Of a stretch of 64,000 nucleotides of DNA, positions 8,482-16,064 are shown piece after piece. Both the position numbers and the translations under genes were made by a program. The DNA comes from Neisseria dentiae (lineage in GTDB: Bacteria; Pseudomonadota; Gammaproteobacteria; Burkholderiales; Neisseriaceae): positions 1 through 64,000 of the forward strand of contig NZ_JANIKQ010000008.1 in assembly GCF_024580525.1 (NCBI RefSeq). Direction: 5' to 3'. The notes beneath the pieces were generated by a model that was given only the letters and a program-made list of their open reading frames with translations, was not told where the DNA came from and did not search any database. Positions within the stretch are counted from its first letter, which is position 1. The number at the start of each line of letters is the position of its first letter.

Positions 8482-9963
8482 ATGAAAAAAACCACCCCCG
8501 CCCTGATTGCCGCTTCGCTTGCCTTCGGCCTGGCCGCCTGCTCGTCGCCCAAAACCGGCACCGCGCAAAACGGCGATTTGGATTTTGCCAAGCAAACGTC
8601 CACCAAACAAAGCGCCGAAGTTAACGGCCAAACCGTGCGCTACCGCGCTTTCGAAGGCATCGTTTATGTGAAAAACCCGGCCGATGCCAAATACGAAACC
8701 ATCAATATTTATGTGCCCGAAGCCTATTATGCGGGCGGCAGCATCGAAGGCTACACCGCCGACACCGCGCCGATTTTCTTCCCCAACCAAATCGGCGGCT
8801 ATATGCCCGCCGAAGCGGGCAAACCCGGCTTGGACAAGCGCAACAACAACCAGCCCAATGCCATGCTGGTGGCTCTGTCTAAAGGTTATGTGGTTGCCTC
8901 GGCCGGCGCACGCGGCCGCACCGCCGCCAACGGCAAAGCGCCCGCTGCGATTGTCGATTTGAAAGCCGCCGTCCGCTACCTGAAAGCCAACGACCGGGCC
9001 ATGCCGGGTGATGCTGGTAAAATCATCTCCAACGGCACCAGCGCCGGCGGTGCCTTATCCGCCCTGCTCGGCGCCAGCGGCAACAGCAAAGATTACGAAG
9101 GCCATCTGAAAGCCTTGGGCGCAGCCGACGCGCCCGACGATATTTTCGCCGTTTCCGCCTATTGCCCGATTACCGACCTCGACCACGCCGACATGGCCTA
9201 CGAGTGGCAGTTCAACGGCGTGAACGACTACAAAAAAATGAACATCACCATGCTCGACTACAACGTGAAACGCGAGCTGGTGCCCGGCACGCTCACTGCC
9301 GCCGAAATCAAACTTTCCAATCAGCTCAAGCCGCTCTACCCCGCCTACATCAACAGCCTCAAGCTCAAAGACGCGCAAGGCCGCCTGCTCACGCTTGATA
9401 AAAACGGCAACGGCAGCTTCAAAAACCATGTGGCCGGCCTCTTGGCCGCATCCGCCCAAAAACAGCTTGATGCAGGCAAAAACCTCAACGACCGCAACTG
9501 GCTGACCATTAAAAACGGCAAAGTAACCGCCGTGGATTTCGATAAATACGCCAAAGCCGCCGGCCGCCAGAAAACCCCGCCCGCTTTCGACGCGGTGGAT
9601 TTAAGCGCCGGCGAAAACCAGCTTTTCGGCACCGCAACCGTTGATAAACAGCACTTCACCGATTTCAGTATGCAGCACAACACCGCCGAAGGTGCCACCC
9701 AGGCCGATGCGCAAACCGTGAAAATCATGAACCCGCTCAACTATATCGGCAGCTCTGAAGCCAAAGCGCCGAAGCACTGGCGCATCCGCGTCGGCACCAC
9801 CGACCGCGACACATCGTTGGCCGTATCCGCCGTTTTGGCGGCCAAACTGCAAAACCACGGCCACAGCGTCGATTACTTCCTGCCGTGGGACGTACCGCAC
9901 AGCGGCGATTACGACTTGGACGAACTGTTTGCCTGGATGAAACAGGTTGCCGCCGCCAAATAA
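8482..9963 (+). CDS. Subtype B tannase-like esterase lipoprotein
   Basis: A predicted lipoprotein with an alpha/beta-hydrolase domain resembling bacterial subtype B tannases, which cleave gallate esters. The signal peptide ends in a lipobox, LAAC. The nucleophile Ser187 lies in GTSAGG; Asp441 or Asp443 (TTDRD) and His473 (VPHSGDYD) complete a plausible triad. The segment YCPITDLDHADMAYEWQF closely resembles the corresponding region of known tannases. I chose the ATG at 8482 rather than 8461 because it opens directly on the signal peptide with GGAAA upstream. Length is 493 residues. Gallate-ester specificity is inferred; it may act on another hydroxyaromatic ester. No sugar or aromatic catabolic genes are adjacent. 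Confidence 0.75.
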   Translation: MKKTTPALIAASLAFGLAACSSPKTGTAQNGDLDFAKQTSTKQSAEVNGQTVRYRAFEGIVYVKNPADAKYETINIYVPEAYYAGGSIEGYTADTAPIFFPNQIGGYMPAEAGKPGLDKRNNNQPNAMLVALSKGYVVASAGARGRTAANGKAPAAIVDLKAAVRYLKANDRAMPGDAGKIISNGTSAGGALSALLGASGNSKDYEGHLKALGAADAPDDIFAVSAYCPITDLDHADMAYEWQFNGVNDYKKMNITMLDYNVKRELVPGTLTAAEIKLSNQLKPLYPAYINSLKLKDAQGRLLTLDKNGNGSFKNHVAGLLAASAQKQLDAGKNLNDRNWLTIKNGKVTAVDFDKYAKAAGRQKTPPAFDAVDLSAGENQLFGTATVDKQHFTDFSMQHNTAEGATQADAQTVKIMNPLNYIGSSEAKAPKHWRIRVGTTDRDTSLAVSAVLAAKLQNHGHSVDYFLPWDVPHSGDYDLDELFAWMKQVAAAK

Positions 9964-10035
9964 CGGCGGGCAAATATTTTGCGGTAAAAAGGCAGCAAGC
10001 CGGATACCCCGCACGGATTGATGCAGCACAAACAC

Positions 10036-10070
10036 AGGCCGTCTGAAAACCGTTTTTTCAAACGACCTGT
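10036..10070. terminator. Degenerate uptake-sequence hairpin
   Basis: CAGGCCGTCTGAAAA pairs imperfectly with TTTCAAACGACCTG (one arm mutated away from the uptake consensus). It sits ~70 bases after the tannase-like gene and could terminate it. Confidence 0.4.
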
Positions 10071-10118
10071 TTATAATCGAACATCTTATAATCGAACATT
10101 CCTACCGAAAGGAAAATC

Positions 10119-10772
10119 ATGGAACACTTCCCGAAAGACATCTATACCGAACCCGATCCCGACACCAACACCCTAGCCAATCTCGGCCCGCTCGCGCCGA
10201 TGGCCGGCATCTGGCAGGGCGCACGCGGCACCGATGTCAACCCCAAAGCCGACGGTCCCGAAACCGATGCCTATATCGAACATTACGAGCTGCAACCGAT
10301 AGATGCGCAAACCAACGGCCCGCAATTGTTTTACGGCCTGCGTTACCACACCCGCATTGTTCAGCCCGACGAAGTGGAAACGTTTCACGACCAAGTCGGT
10401 TATTGGCTGTGGGAACCGGCTACCGGCAACATTATCCTCACCTTAACCATTCCGCGCGGACAAACCGTGATGGCCGTAGGCAAAGCCGCTCCTAACGATA
10501 AAACCTTCACGCTTAAAGCAGAGCGCGGCTCGACGGTAAGCGGCATTTTATCGAACCCTTTTCTCGAATACGCCTTCCGCACCGAAAGCTACACCATTAC
10601 CGTTACCCTCAACGACGACGGCACATGGTCATACGAACAAGACACCGTGCTGGTGATTCCCGGGCAAGAACAACCTTTCCACCACACAGACCGGAACACG
10701 CTGCATAAAATCGGCGAAGCCACACCCAACCCGACTGCCCAGGCGGCTGCAAAAGCTGCACAATCGAAATAA
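10119..10772 (+). CDS. Nitrobindin-like / FABP-family beta-barrel protein
   Basis: A 217-residue cytosolic protein of the heme-binding beta-barrel (nitrobindin/FABP-like) family. The opening LGPLAPMAGIWQGARGTD matches the conserved first strand (L-x-P-L-x-x-L/M-x-G-x-W-x-G-x-G), and later strands include YHTRI, GYWLWEP and RTESYTITV. Nitrobindins bind ferric heme through a C-terminal histidine; candidates are the His residues in QPFHHTDRNTLHK, but I cannot confirm the ligand. GAAAGGAAAATC precedes the ATG. The Ala/Lys-rich tail is low complexity. Function is unproven. Confidence 0.7.
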   Translation: MEHFPKDIYTEPDPDTNTLANLGPLAPMAGIWQGARGTDVNPKADGPETDAYIEHYELQPIDAQTNGPQLFYGLRYHTRIVQPDEVETFHDQVGYWLWEPATGNIILTLTIPRGQTVMAVGKAAPNDKTFTLKAERGSTVSGILSNPFLEYAFRTESYTITVTLNDDGTWSYEQDTVLVIPGQEQPFHHTDRNTLHKIGEATPNPTAQAAAKAAQSK

Positions 10773-11194
10773 ACGGCAGAACCTGCAGCCAAACCGTTGC
10801 CAAGCCAAAAAGTCATTGGAAATCTGCCATTACAGCCATTCCGAGACCTTTGTAAAACTCCTTTCAACCTCTTAAAACCTCTGCGTCATGCTCGGGCTTG
10901 ACCCGAGCATCTTGTTGTTTTAAAAGAAATAACAGCCACTCGAATCCAGCCCGAGTATGACGGAATAAAAACATTTTCAGAAGAAAACCGGCTTTTTACG
11001 AAAGTCTCAGGCCGTCTGAAAACACCCGTCAGCCGTCATCTCCACCTACGCAGGAAAGACGGCATATGAATGTTTCAGACGGCCTAAACGAATTTTGCAA
11101 AGATCTGGGTTTATTTTTGTGACACCTGTTGGATTTGGCACACTCTCAGGCCGCACAAACCAAGAGTTCAAGCCGGTGCTTCAAGCGCTATCTT
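10773..11194. other. Gene-free stretch with repeat debris
   Basis: No convincing gene. It holds a diverged GAGACCTTTG end (near 10840), a CGTCATGCTCGGG hairpin pair at 10884-10962, two opposed uptake sequences near 11008 and 11073, and a decayed TTTTGCAAAGATCT end near 11093. It looks like a mosaic of repeats between two convergent genes. Confidence 0.6.
10884..10962. repeat. CGTCATRCTCGGG hairpin-pair repeat
   Basis: Left hairpin CGTCATGCTCGGGCTTGACC and right half CCAGCCCGAGTATGACG enclose AT-rich DNA, the same arrangement as at 1666-1744; the right hairpin is partly decayed. Confidence 0.65.
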
Positions 11195-11884
11195 TTAAAT
11201 ATTCCGCCCGAACCACTCCACCCTGCCGATAATGGCCACATCGTCGGTCATATTGTTGAGATTGATTTCAAACGTGGGGTAAGCCTCGTTGGCGGAAATC
11301 ACGTTCACGATTCCGCCCGGCATCAACTGCAAACGCTTCACCAATAGGTTTTCGTTCAAGCGCAACACATAAAGGCCGTCGCGCGGGGTGGTTTCGCCGT
11401 GGTTGATCAGAATCGAATCGCCGTCGTTCAACACGCCCTCCATCGAATCGCCTTTTACCGAAATCACCGAAAGGTTTTTGGTGTCGCGGGTTACATAATT
11501 CTCTATCCAATACCGGCGGAAAGCCATGGTAAACACAGGCGTCTCGTCGCCCACCAAACGGCCGTGCCCCGCCGCCGCCTGAATATCGTAACGGGGCACG
11601 AACACAAATTCGTCGATATCCACAGGGTTGCCCAGCGTATCTTCCGCCGTTGCCGCCGAAGGTGCGGCGGCGTTCGGAAACGGCTCGCCTTCGCCCGTTA
11701 GCAGCCAATCAATGCTGCAACCTTTCAATTGTTTGATTTTTTTCAGTGTTTCCGCCTTCGGCAAACCGCCCTCGTTCCAAATGCGGCTGAAGCCCGCAAT
11801 CGTCATGTCGATATCCGCCGCGATTTTGGCCTGCTTGGCTTCATTTTTCCAAAGAAAAGCTAATCTGTCTTTAAACGTGTTCAT
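11195..11884 (-). CDS. S24-family repressor (HTH plus self-cleaving peptidase domain)
   Basis: A 229-residue LexA/CI-type regulator. Residues ~1-60 form a helix-turn-helix domain (NEAKQAKIAADIDMTIAGFS), and residues ~95-225 a peptidase S24 domain with catalytic Ser147 (VKGDSM) and Lys183 (LLVKRL). The Ala-Gly at 105-106 (AAAGHG) is a plausible autocleavage bond. Such proteins repress genes and are inactivated by RecA-stimulated self-cleavage after DNA damage. I chose the ATG at 11884 because AAGGAAC precedes it. It is divergent from a small secreted protein across a 302-bp AT-rich region with an inverted repeat, so it may control itself and that gene. No prophage genes are present. Confidence 0.85.
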   Translation of the reverse strand: MNTFKDRLAFLWKNEAKQAKIAADIDMTIAGFSRIWNEGGLPKAETLKKIKQLKGCSIDWLLTGEGEPFPNAAAPSAATAEDTLGNPVDIDEFVFVPRYDIQAAAGHGRLVGDETPVFTMAFRRYWIENYVTRDTKNLSVISVKGDSMEGVLNDGDSILINHGETTPRDGLYVLRLNENLLVKRLQLMPGGIVNVISANEAYPTFEINLNNMTDDVAIIGRVEWFGRNI

Positions 11885-12186
11885 ATATGTTCCTTTTTCA
11901 GGTGTGGTTTTGCATACCATCCTGCAATTCAGCTTTATTTTACTTTAGTTTTATTCAAAAAGTAAGATAAATTTTAAAAATAAATAAGAAAAAGTATTGC
12001 AATTTCAGATTTAGATAAGTAATATTCGCTTAAGCTTAGATTTTTCATCATCTTCTTTATTTAATCAAAATATTATTTTATGAATTGAAACGGCTATTCG
12101 GTTTTATTTAGCTGCCTTTTATATAAAGCATCAAATAACTAAATAAAATCTTAGCAAGCCTGGTTAACCGAGAAAGGAACGAAATC
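11885..12186. promoter_or_regulatory. AT-rich divergent control region with inverted repeat
   Basis: A strongly AT-rich 302-bp gap between the S24 repressor and a divergent small gene. The 12-bp arms GGTTTTATTTAG (12100-12111) and CTAAATAAAATC (12139-12150) form an inverted repeat, with TATATAAA between them resembling a -10 region. A similar TTTTACTTTAGTTTTA lies near 11938, close to the repressor's own start. These are operator candidates by position and symmetry only. Confidence 0.45.
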
Positions 12187-12462
12187 ATGCAAAGCAAGCA
12201 ACGCAAAGGTTTGGTGTTATTCAGCACATTGGCTGCGATGGCGGTGATATTCTCTTCCGGCTACACCGAAGCCCAATCGGCTCAAATGCCGCTGTCGGAA
12301 TTAGGCTGCGACAAACTGAATACATTGCGGATAACGCAAATGAACGGCAAACAACAGGCTTTTGCACACGAATGCGCCGCCGCAGAAGCCGCCCAAGCAT
12401 GGGAGCAGTCTTACGGCACATTGAATTCCGAAAGCCTGATTGCCGGTGTGGTATATGAGTAA
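12187..12462 (+). CDS. Small secreted protein of unknown function
   Basis: A 91-residue protein with a clear signal peptide (basic MQSKQRKG, hydrophobic LVLFSTLAAMAVIFSSG, likely cleavage after TEAQS-A). The mature part is short, has two cysteines (LGCDKL, HECAA) that could form a disulfide, and ends SLIAGVVYE. GAGAAAGGAACG precedes the ATG. I do not recognise the family. It faces away from an S24-type repressor and shares its AT-rich control region, so damage- or stress-responsive expression is possible. Confidence 0.65.
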   Translation: MQSKQRKGLVLFSTLAAMAVIFSSGYTEAQSAQMPLSELGCDKLNTLRITQMNGKQQAFAHECAAAEAAQAWEQSYGTLNSESLIAGVVYE

Positions 12463-12564
12463 TAAATGACGGATAAAACCGCCGGATTGGAACGATACCC
12501 TGCGGTTGTTGGTAATACCCATGAAAGCAAAAATCGGAAGGGCTGATCCGGCTGCTTCGGCAGT

Positions 12565-13089
12565 CTATAATTTATTCAATGCCAGCCATTTTTCCAAATC
12601 TTCGGCACTAATGCCTTTGTTGTCTTCAAAGTCCAGCTCATTAACTTGGCGGCCTTTTGAATATTTCGCCAACACCGGCGTGCCGCTCAAACCGTATTGC
12701 TGTTTGAATGCCGCCCAAGCGGGTTTATCTTGGTGTAGGCGGTGCACGTTTACAAAATAAATCTTGTCGTGCAGCTTATGCGAAGCGATATAACGTTTGA
12801 ACATCGGCTCGAACGCATTGCAGTCGCCGCAGCTCGGGCGGCCGATATAGGCGTAAAACGTATCACCCCGCGCCACTTTGGCTTTAAAATTCTCAACGGT
12901 TAGGCTGTTGAGTTCAAAATAAATATCGGAATACGTATTTTCCAAGCGCTTGCTGTTTTCGGCAGAGAGCTTCACCGCCGTTTCCGCTTCGGCCAGTTTG
13001 TCTTTCAACATTTGCGTTTCGCGGTGCGGGCTGCTGCAAGCTGCCAGCAAGCAAACCAGCGCGGTAGAAATCAAAATTTTGGCAGACAT
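12565..13089 (-). CDS. Thioredoxin-fold lipoprotein with CGDC motif
   Basis: A 174-residue predicted lipoprotein: signal peptide MSAKILISTALVCLLAAC with lipobox LAAC, a short coiled-coil-like stretch (residues ~25-55, LKDKLAEAETAVKLSAENSK), then a thioredoxin-like domain. The redox motif is CGDC in IGRPSCGDCNAFEP, and the cis-Pro loop is GTPVLAK. Proteins of this type include bacteriocin-transport accessory proteins and other extracytoplasmic thiol-disulfide enzymes. A role in disulfide formation or reduction at the membrane is inferred. It is divergent from metN. Confidence 0.75.
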   Translation of the reverse strand: MSAKILISTALVCLLAACSSPHRETQMLKDKLAEAETAVKLSAENSKRLENTYSDIYFELNSLTVENFKAKVARGDTFYAYIGRPSCGDCNAFEPMFKRYIASHKLHDKIYFVNVHRLHQDKPAWAAFKQQYGLSGTPVLAKYSKGRQVNELDFEDNKGISAEDLEKWLALNKL

Positions 13090-13314
13090 CGCAAACTCCT
13101 TATATTTAAAAGATTGGCAATAGTCGGATTATAAAACCGCCAGCGCACACCGAAGCAGCCAACCCGCTCTTTATTTGCTTATGCTCAAACCGTTTTGTGC
13201 GCCGGCAAACCGAACAAGGCACGGCCGACGGTCGGATTTGCCGAACAACTACCCTATCCCACTAAATTAAAAAGCTTTAGTTTCCGCCTTTGCCGCCACC
13301 GGCATTTACAAAAC

Positions 13315-13343
13315 TTGACCCTGAAAACGGTTTGCAGTATATT
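13315..13343 (+). promoter_or_regulatory. Sigma-70 promoter of metNIQ
   Basis: TTGACC at 13315-13320 and TATATT at 13338-13343 are separated by exactly 17 bp, giving a good sigma-70 promoter. Transcription should start near 13350, leaving a ~130-nt leader before metN. Confidence 0.7.
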
Positions 13344-13437
13344 TGCACGCAAAATTTGCCGCCGATTTGACACAGCTTGCGGGCGTTAAACAGCTAAAGC
13401 GTAGGTTGCACTTTGCAGCCCATCTGTTTGCATTCCG

Positions 13438-13473
13438 GCCCGCTGTGTTACACATCGGGCTTTGTTGTTTTGG
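13438..13473 (+). promoter_or_regulatory. Terminator-like hairpin in the metN leader
   Basis: GCCCG at 13438 pairs with CGGGC ending at 13460, and an inner TGTG/CACA stem closes a TTA loop, with one mismatch between; the T-rich TTTGTTGTTTT follows. The hairpin ends 21 bases before the metN ATG, so it could act as an attenuator. I do not recognise a known riboswitch fold in the leader. Confidence 0.45.
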
Positions 13474-13481
13474 ATAAACTT

Positions 13482-14219
13482 ATGATTACTTTGGACAATG
13501 TTTCCAAGCGCTATCAAAACCGCGATAAAACGTGGTTTACCGCCGTGGAGCCGACTTCGCTGCAAATCGAAGCGGGCGAAATTTTCGGTCTGATGGGCTA
13601 TTCGGGTGCAGGAAAATCCACGCTGCTGCGCCTGATCAACCTGCTCGAGCGCCCAGACACCGGCACGGTAACGGTGGCCGGGCAGGAGCTGACTTCGTTA
13701 AACGCCGCCCAACTGCGCCATGCGCGGCAAAACATCGGCATGGTGTTCCAGCAGTTTAACCTGCTTTCCAACCGCACCGTGGCCGGCAATGTGGCGTTCC
13801 CGCTGGAAATCGCCGGTTGGCCGTCTGAAAAAATCCAAGCGCGGGTGGCGGAATGTCTGGAAATCGTGGGGCTGGAAAACCGTGCAGCCCACTATCCCGC
13901 CCAACTTTCGGGCGGCCAGAAACAGCGTGTGGGCATCGCCCGCGCCCTCGCCCCCAACCCGCAGGTGATACTGGCCGACGAGCCTACCTCCGCGCTCGAT
14001 CCGGCGACCACCCGCAGCGTGTTGGAATGTTTGGAAGACATCAACAAACGCTTCAACGTAACCATCGTTATCGTTACCCACGAGATGAGCGTGCTGCGCC
14101 GCCTGTGCGACCGCGCCGCGCTGCTGCATCAGGGCAAACTGGTGGAAACCGTGTGCGTTAACAACAACCGAATCCACGCCCAATCCGAAATCGGGCGCGA
14201 GCTGGTGCGGGAGGACTGA
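13482..14219 (+). CDS. metN: Methionine ABC transporter ATP-binding protein
   Basis: The ATPase of the MetNIQ importer, which takes up D- and L-methionine. Walker A is GYSGAGKST (residues ~38-46), the signature is LSGGQKQR, and Walker B is [12 protein letters not shown]. The protein is 245 residues, about 100 shorter than E. coli MetN, and lacks the C-terminal methionine-binding (C2/NIL) regulatory domain; a short MetN is also known in pathogenic Neisseria. An in-frame TTG extension upstream exists, but ATG at 13482 matches the family start. The gene ends one base before metI begins. Confidence 0.95.
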   Translation: MITLDNVSKRYQNRDKTWFTAVEPTSLQIEAGEIFGLMGYSGAGKSTLLRLINLLERPDTGTVTVAGQELTSLNAAQLRHARQNIGMVFQQFNLLSNRTVAGNVAFPLEIAGWPSEKIQARVAECLEIVGLENRAAHYPAQLSGGQKQRVGIARALAPNPQVILADEPTSALDPATTRSVLECLEDINKRFNVTIVIVTHEMSVLRRLCDRAALLHQGKLVETVCVNNNRIHAQSEIGRELVRED

Positions 14220-14220
14220 C

Positions 14221-14907
14221 ATGGCAGGCTTAACCTTTTCGCAAGCCTTGGAAACCATCGGCCGTATGCGCGGCGAAATCGTACAGGCTTTATGGGAAAC
14301 CTTCGTGATGGTGGGCTTGTCGACCGCATTCGCCACCGTATTCGGCACCCTGCTGGGCGTGCTGCTGTTCGTTACCGCCAACCGCCAACTGCACTACAAC
14401 CGCCCCGTCAATCTGGTGTTGGACAATCTGGTTAACCTGATGCGTGCGTTTCCGTTTGTGATTCTGATGATTGCGATGATTCCCGCCACCCGCGCCATTG
14501 TCGGCAGCACCATCGGCCCGGTTGCGGCTTCGCTGGTGCTGAGCGTTTCCGGCCTGTTTTACTTTGCCCGCCTGGTCGAACAAAACCTGCGCGAAGTGCC
14601 GCGCGGCGTGATTGAGGCCGCCATCAGCATGGGCGCCGCACCGATGACGGTTATCCGCAAAGTGCTGCTCAACGAAGCCCGTGCGGGCATGGTGTCGAGC
14701 ATTACCGTGCTGGCCATCGGCCTGCTGTCATACAGCGCGGCGGCCGGCATGATCGGCGGCGGCGGCTTGGGCGACTTGGCCATCCGCTACGGCTATTACC
14801 GCTACCAAACCGAAGTTATCATTTTTATCGTGACCATTTTGGTTTTATTGGTGGTGGTGATTCAGAGTTTGGGCAACTTTATTTCACGCAAACTGGATAA
14901 ACGCTGA
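14221..14907 (+). CDS. metI: Methionine ABC transporter permease
   Basis: The membrane subunit of MetNIQ: 228 residues with five hydrophobic segments, and an EAA-type coupling loop (EAAISMGAAPMTVIRKVLLNEA) that contacts the ATPase. Length agrees with MetI (217 in E. coli). Its ATG follows the metN stop by one base, so translation is coupled. A paired uptake-sequence hairpin separates it from metQ. Confidence 0.95.
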   Translation: MAGLTFSQALETIGRMRGEIVQALWETFVMVGLSTAFATVFGTLLGVLLFVTANRQLHYNRPVNLVLDNLVNLMRAFPFVILMIAMIPATRAIVGSTIGPVAASLVLSVSGLFYFARLVEQNLREVPRGVIEAAISMGAAPMTVIRKVLLNEARAGMVSSITVLAIGLLSYSAAAGMIGGGGLGDLAIRYGYYRYQTEVIIFIVTILVLLVVVIQSLGNFISRKLDKR

Positions 14908-14929
14908 TAAACTTTTCAGACGGCCTTTC

Positions 14930-14969
14930 TTTCAGACGGCCTTTTATTCATATGAAAGGCCGTCTGAAA
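14930..14969. terminator. Uptake-sequence hairpin between metI and metQ
   Basis: TTTCAGACGGCCTTTT and AAAGGCCGTCTGAAA pair around a short loop inside the metNIQ operon, with an additional single uptake sequence just upstream (14914-14926). A partial terminator here would lower metQ expression relative to metNI unless metQ has its own promoter. Confidence 0.55.
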
Positions 14970-15011
14970 CCTATTTTAAATTTTAAACCGACTTAATTTT
15001 GGAGTTCCAAC

Positions 15012-15929
15012 ATGCAAGCATCCGCTTTATTCAAAACCTTCTCGGCCGGCGCGCTGGCTTTCGCATTGGCAGCCTGCGGCGGCCAGAAAGAAACTGCTCC
15101 CGCAGCCGCTTCCGCTGCATCACAACCTGCCGCAGCCGGCGCTGAAAAACAAGAAATCGTGTTCGGCACCACCGTCGGCGATTTCGGTGATATGGTGAAA
15201 GAGCAAATCCAACCCGCGTTGGAGAAAAAAGGCTATAAAGTCAAGCTAATCGAATTTACCGACTATGTACGCCCCAATCTGGCGCTGGCCGAAGGCGAGC
15301 TGGACATCAATATCTTCCAACACAAGCCCTATCTGGACGACTTCAAAAAAGAACACAAACTCGATATTACCGAAGTGTTCCAAGTGCCGACCGCGCCGTT
15401 GGGCCTCTACCCCGGCAAGCTCAAATCGCTGGATGAAGTGAAAGACGGCAGCAGCGTTTCCGCCCCCAACGATCCTTCCAACTTCGCCCGCGCCCTGGTG
15501 ATGCTCAACGAATTGGGCTGGATCAAGCTGAAAGACGGCATCAACCCGTTGACCGCGTCTAAAAACGACATCGCCGAAAACCTGAAAAACATCAATATCG
15601 TCGAGCTGGAAGCCGCCCAACTGCCGCGCAGCCGCGCCGACGTTGACTTCGCCATCGTTAACGGCAACTACGCCATGAGCAGCGGCATGAAGCTGACCGA
15701 AACCCTGTTCCAAGAGCCGAGCTTCGCTTATGTGAACTGGTCTGCCGTGAAAACCGCCGACAAAGACAGCCAATGGGTGAAAGACGTAACCGACGCGTAT
15801 AACTCTGACGAATTCAAAACCTACGCCAAACAGCGTTTCGCCGGCTACAAATACCCCGCATCATGGGGCGAGCAAGCCGCTGCCGGCGCCAAAGCCGAAG
15901 CAGCTTCCACCGCATCGGCCGCCAAATAA
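15012..15929 (+). CDS. metQ: Methionine-binding lipoprotein
   Basis: The substrate-binding lipoprotein of MetNIQ, anchored in the outer leaflet of the inner membrane (MetQ has also been found at the cell surface in pathogenic Neisseria). The signal peptide ends in the lipobox LAAC; a Ala/Pro/Ser-rich linker follows, then the NlpA-type domain with IVFGTTVGDFGDMV, YVRPNLALAEGELDINIFQH and the later ALVMLNELGWIKL. It is 305 residues. The C-terminal Ala-rich tail (KAEAASTASAAK) is longer than in E. coli. A ribosome site GGAG lies 9 bases before the ATG. Confidence 0.95.
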   Translation: MQASALFKTFSAGALAFALAACGGQKETAPAAASAASQPAAAGAEKQEIVFGTTVGDFGDMVKEQIQPALEKKGYKVKLIEFTDYVRPNLALAEGELDINIFQHKPYLDDFKKEHKLDITEVFQVPTAPLGLYPGKLKSLDEVKDGSSVSAPNDPSNFARALVMLNELGWIKLKDGINPLTASKNDIAENLKNINIVELEAAQLPRSRADVDFAIVNGNYAMSSGMKLTETLFQEPSFAYVNWSAVKTADKDSQWVKDVTDAYNSDEFKTYAKQRFAGYKYPASWGEQAAAGAKAEAASTASAAK

Positions 15930-15949
15930 TTCCGAAATTTGAAATACCG

Positions 15950-15981
15950 AACGCCTTCCCTGCTACGGGGGGCGTTTTTTT
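15950..15981 (+). terminator. Rho-independent terminator of metNIQ
   Basis: AACGCC...CCC pairs with GGGGGGCGTT and is followed by seven T residues, ~20 bases after the metQ stop. Confidence 0.75.
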
Positions 15982-16008
15982 ATGCAGGCAAAGGCCTTTG
16001 CAAAATTC

Positions 16009-16036
16009 AGGCCGTCTGAAAATTTTCAGACGGCCT
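16009..16036. terminator. 28-bp perfect uptake-sequence palindrome
   Basis: AGGCCGTCTGAAAA followed immediately by its exact complement. It lies 29 bases beyond the ldcA stop and between two convergent genes, so it probably terminates both. Confidence 0.65.
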
Positions 16037-16064
16037 TTGTAACAGGCGTTAAAACCACCTTAAT

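Noticed and set aside
13413-13481. N-terminal extension of MetN from an upstream TTG
   Set aside because: MetN family proteins begin at the ATG at 13482; the extension would overlap the leader hairpin and has no ribosome site.
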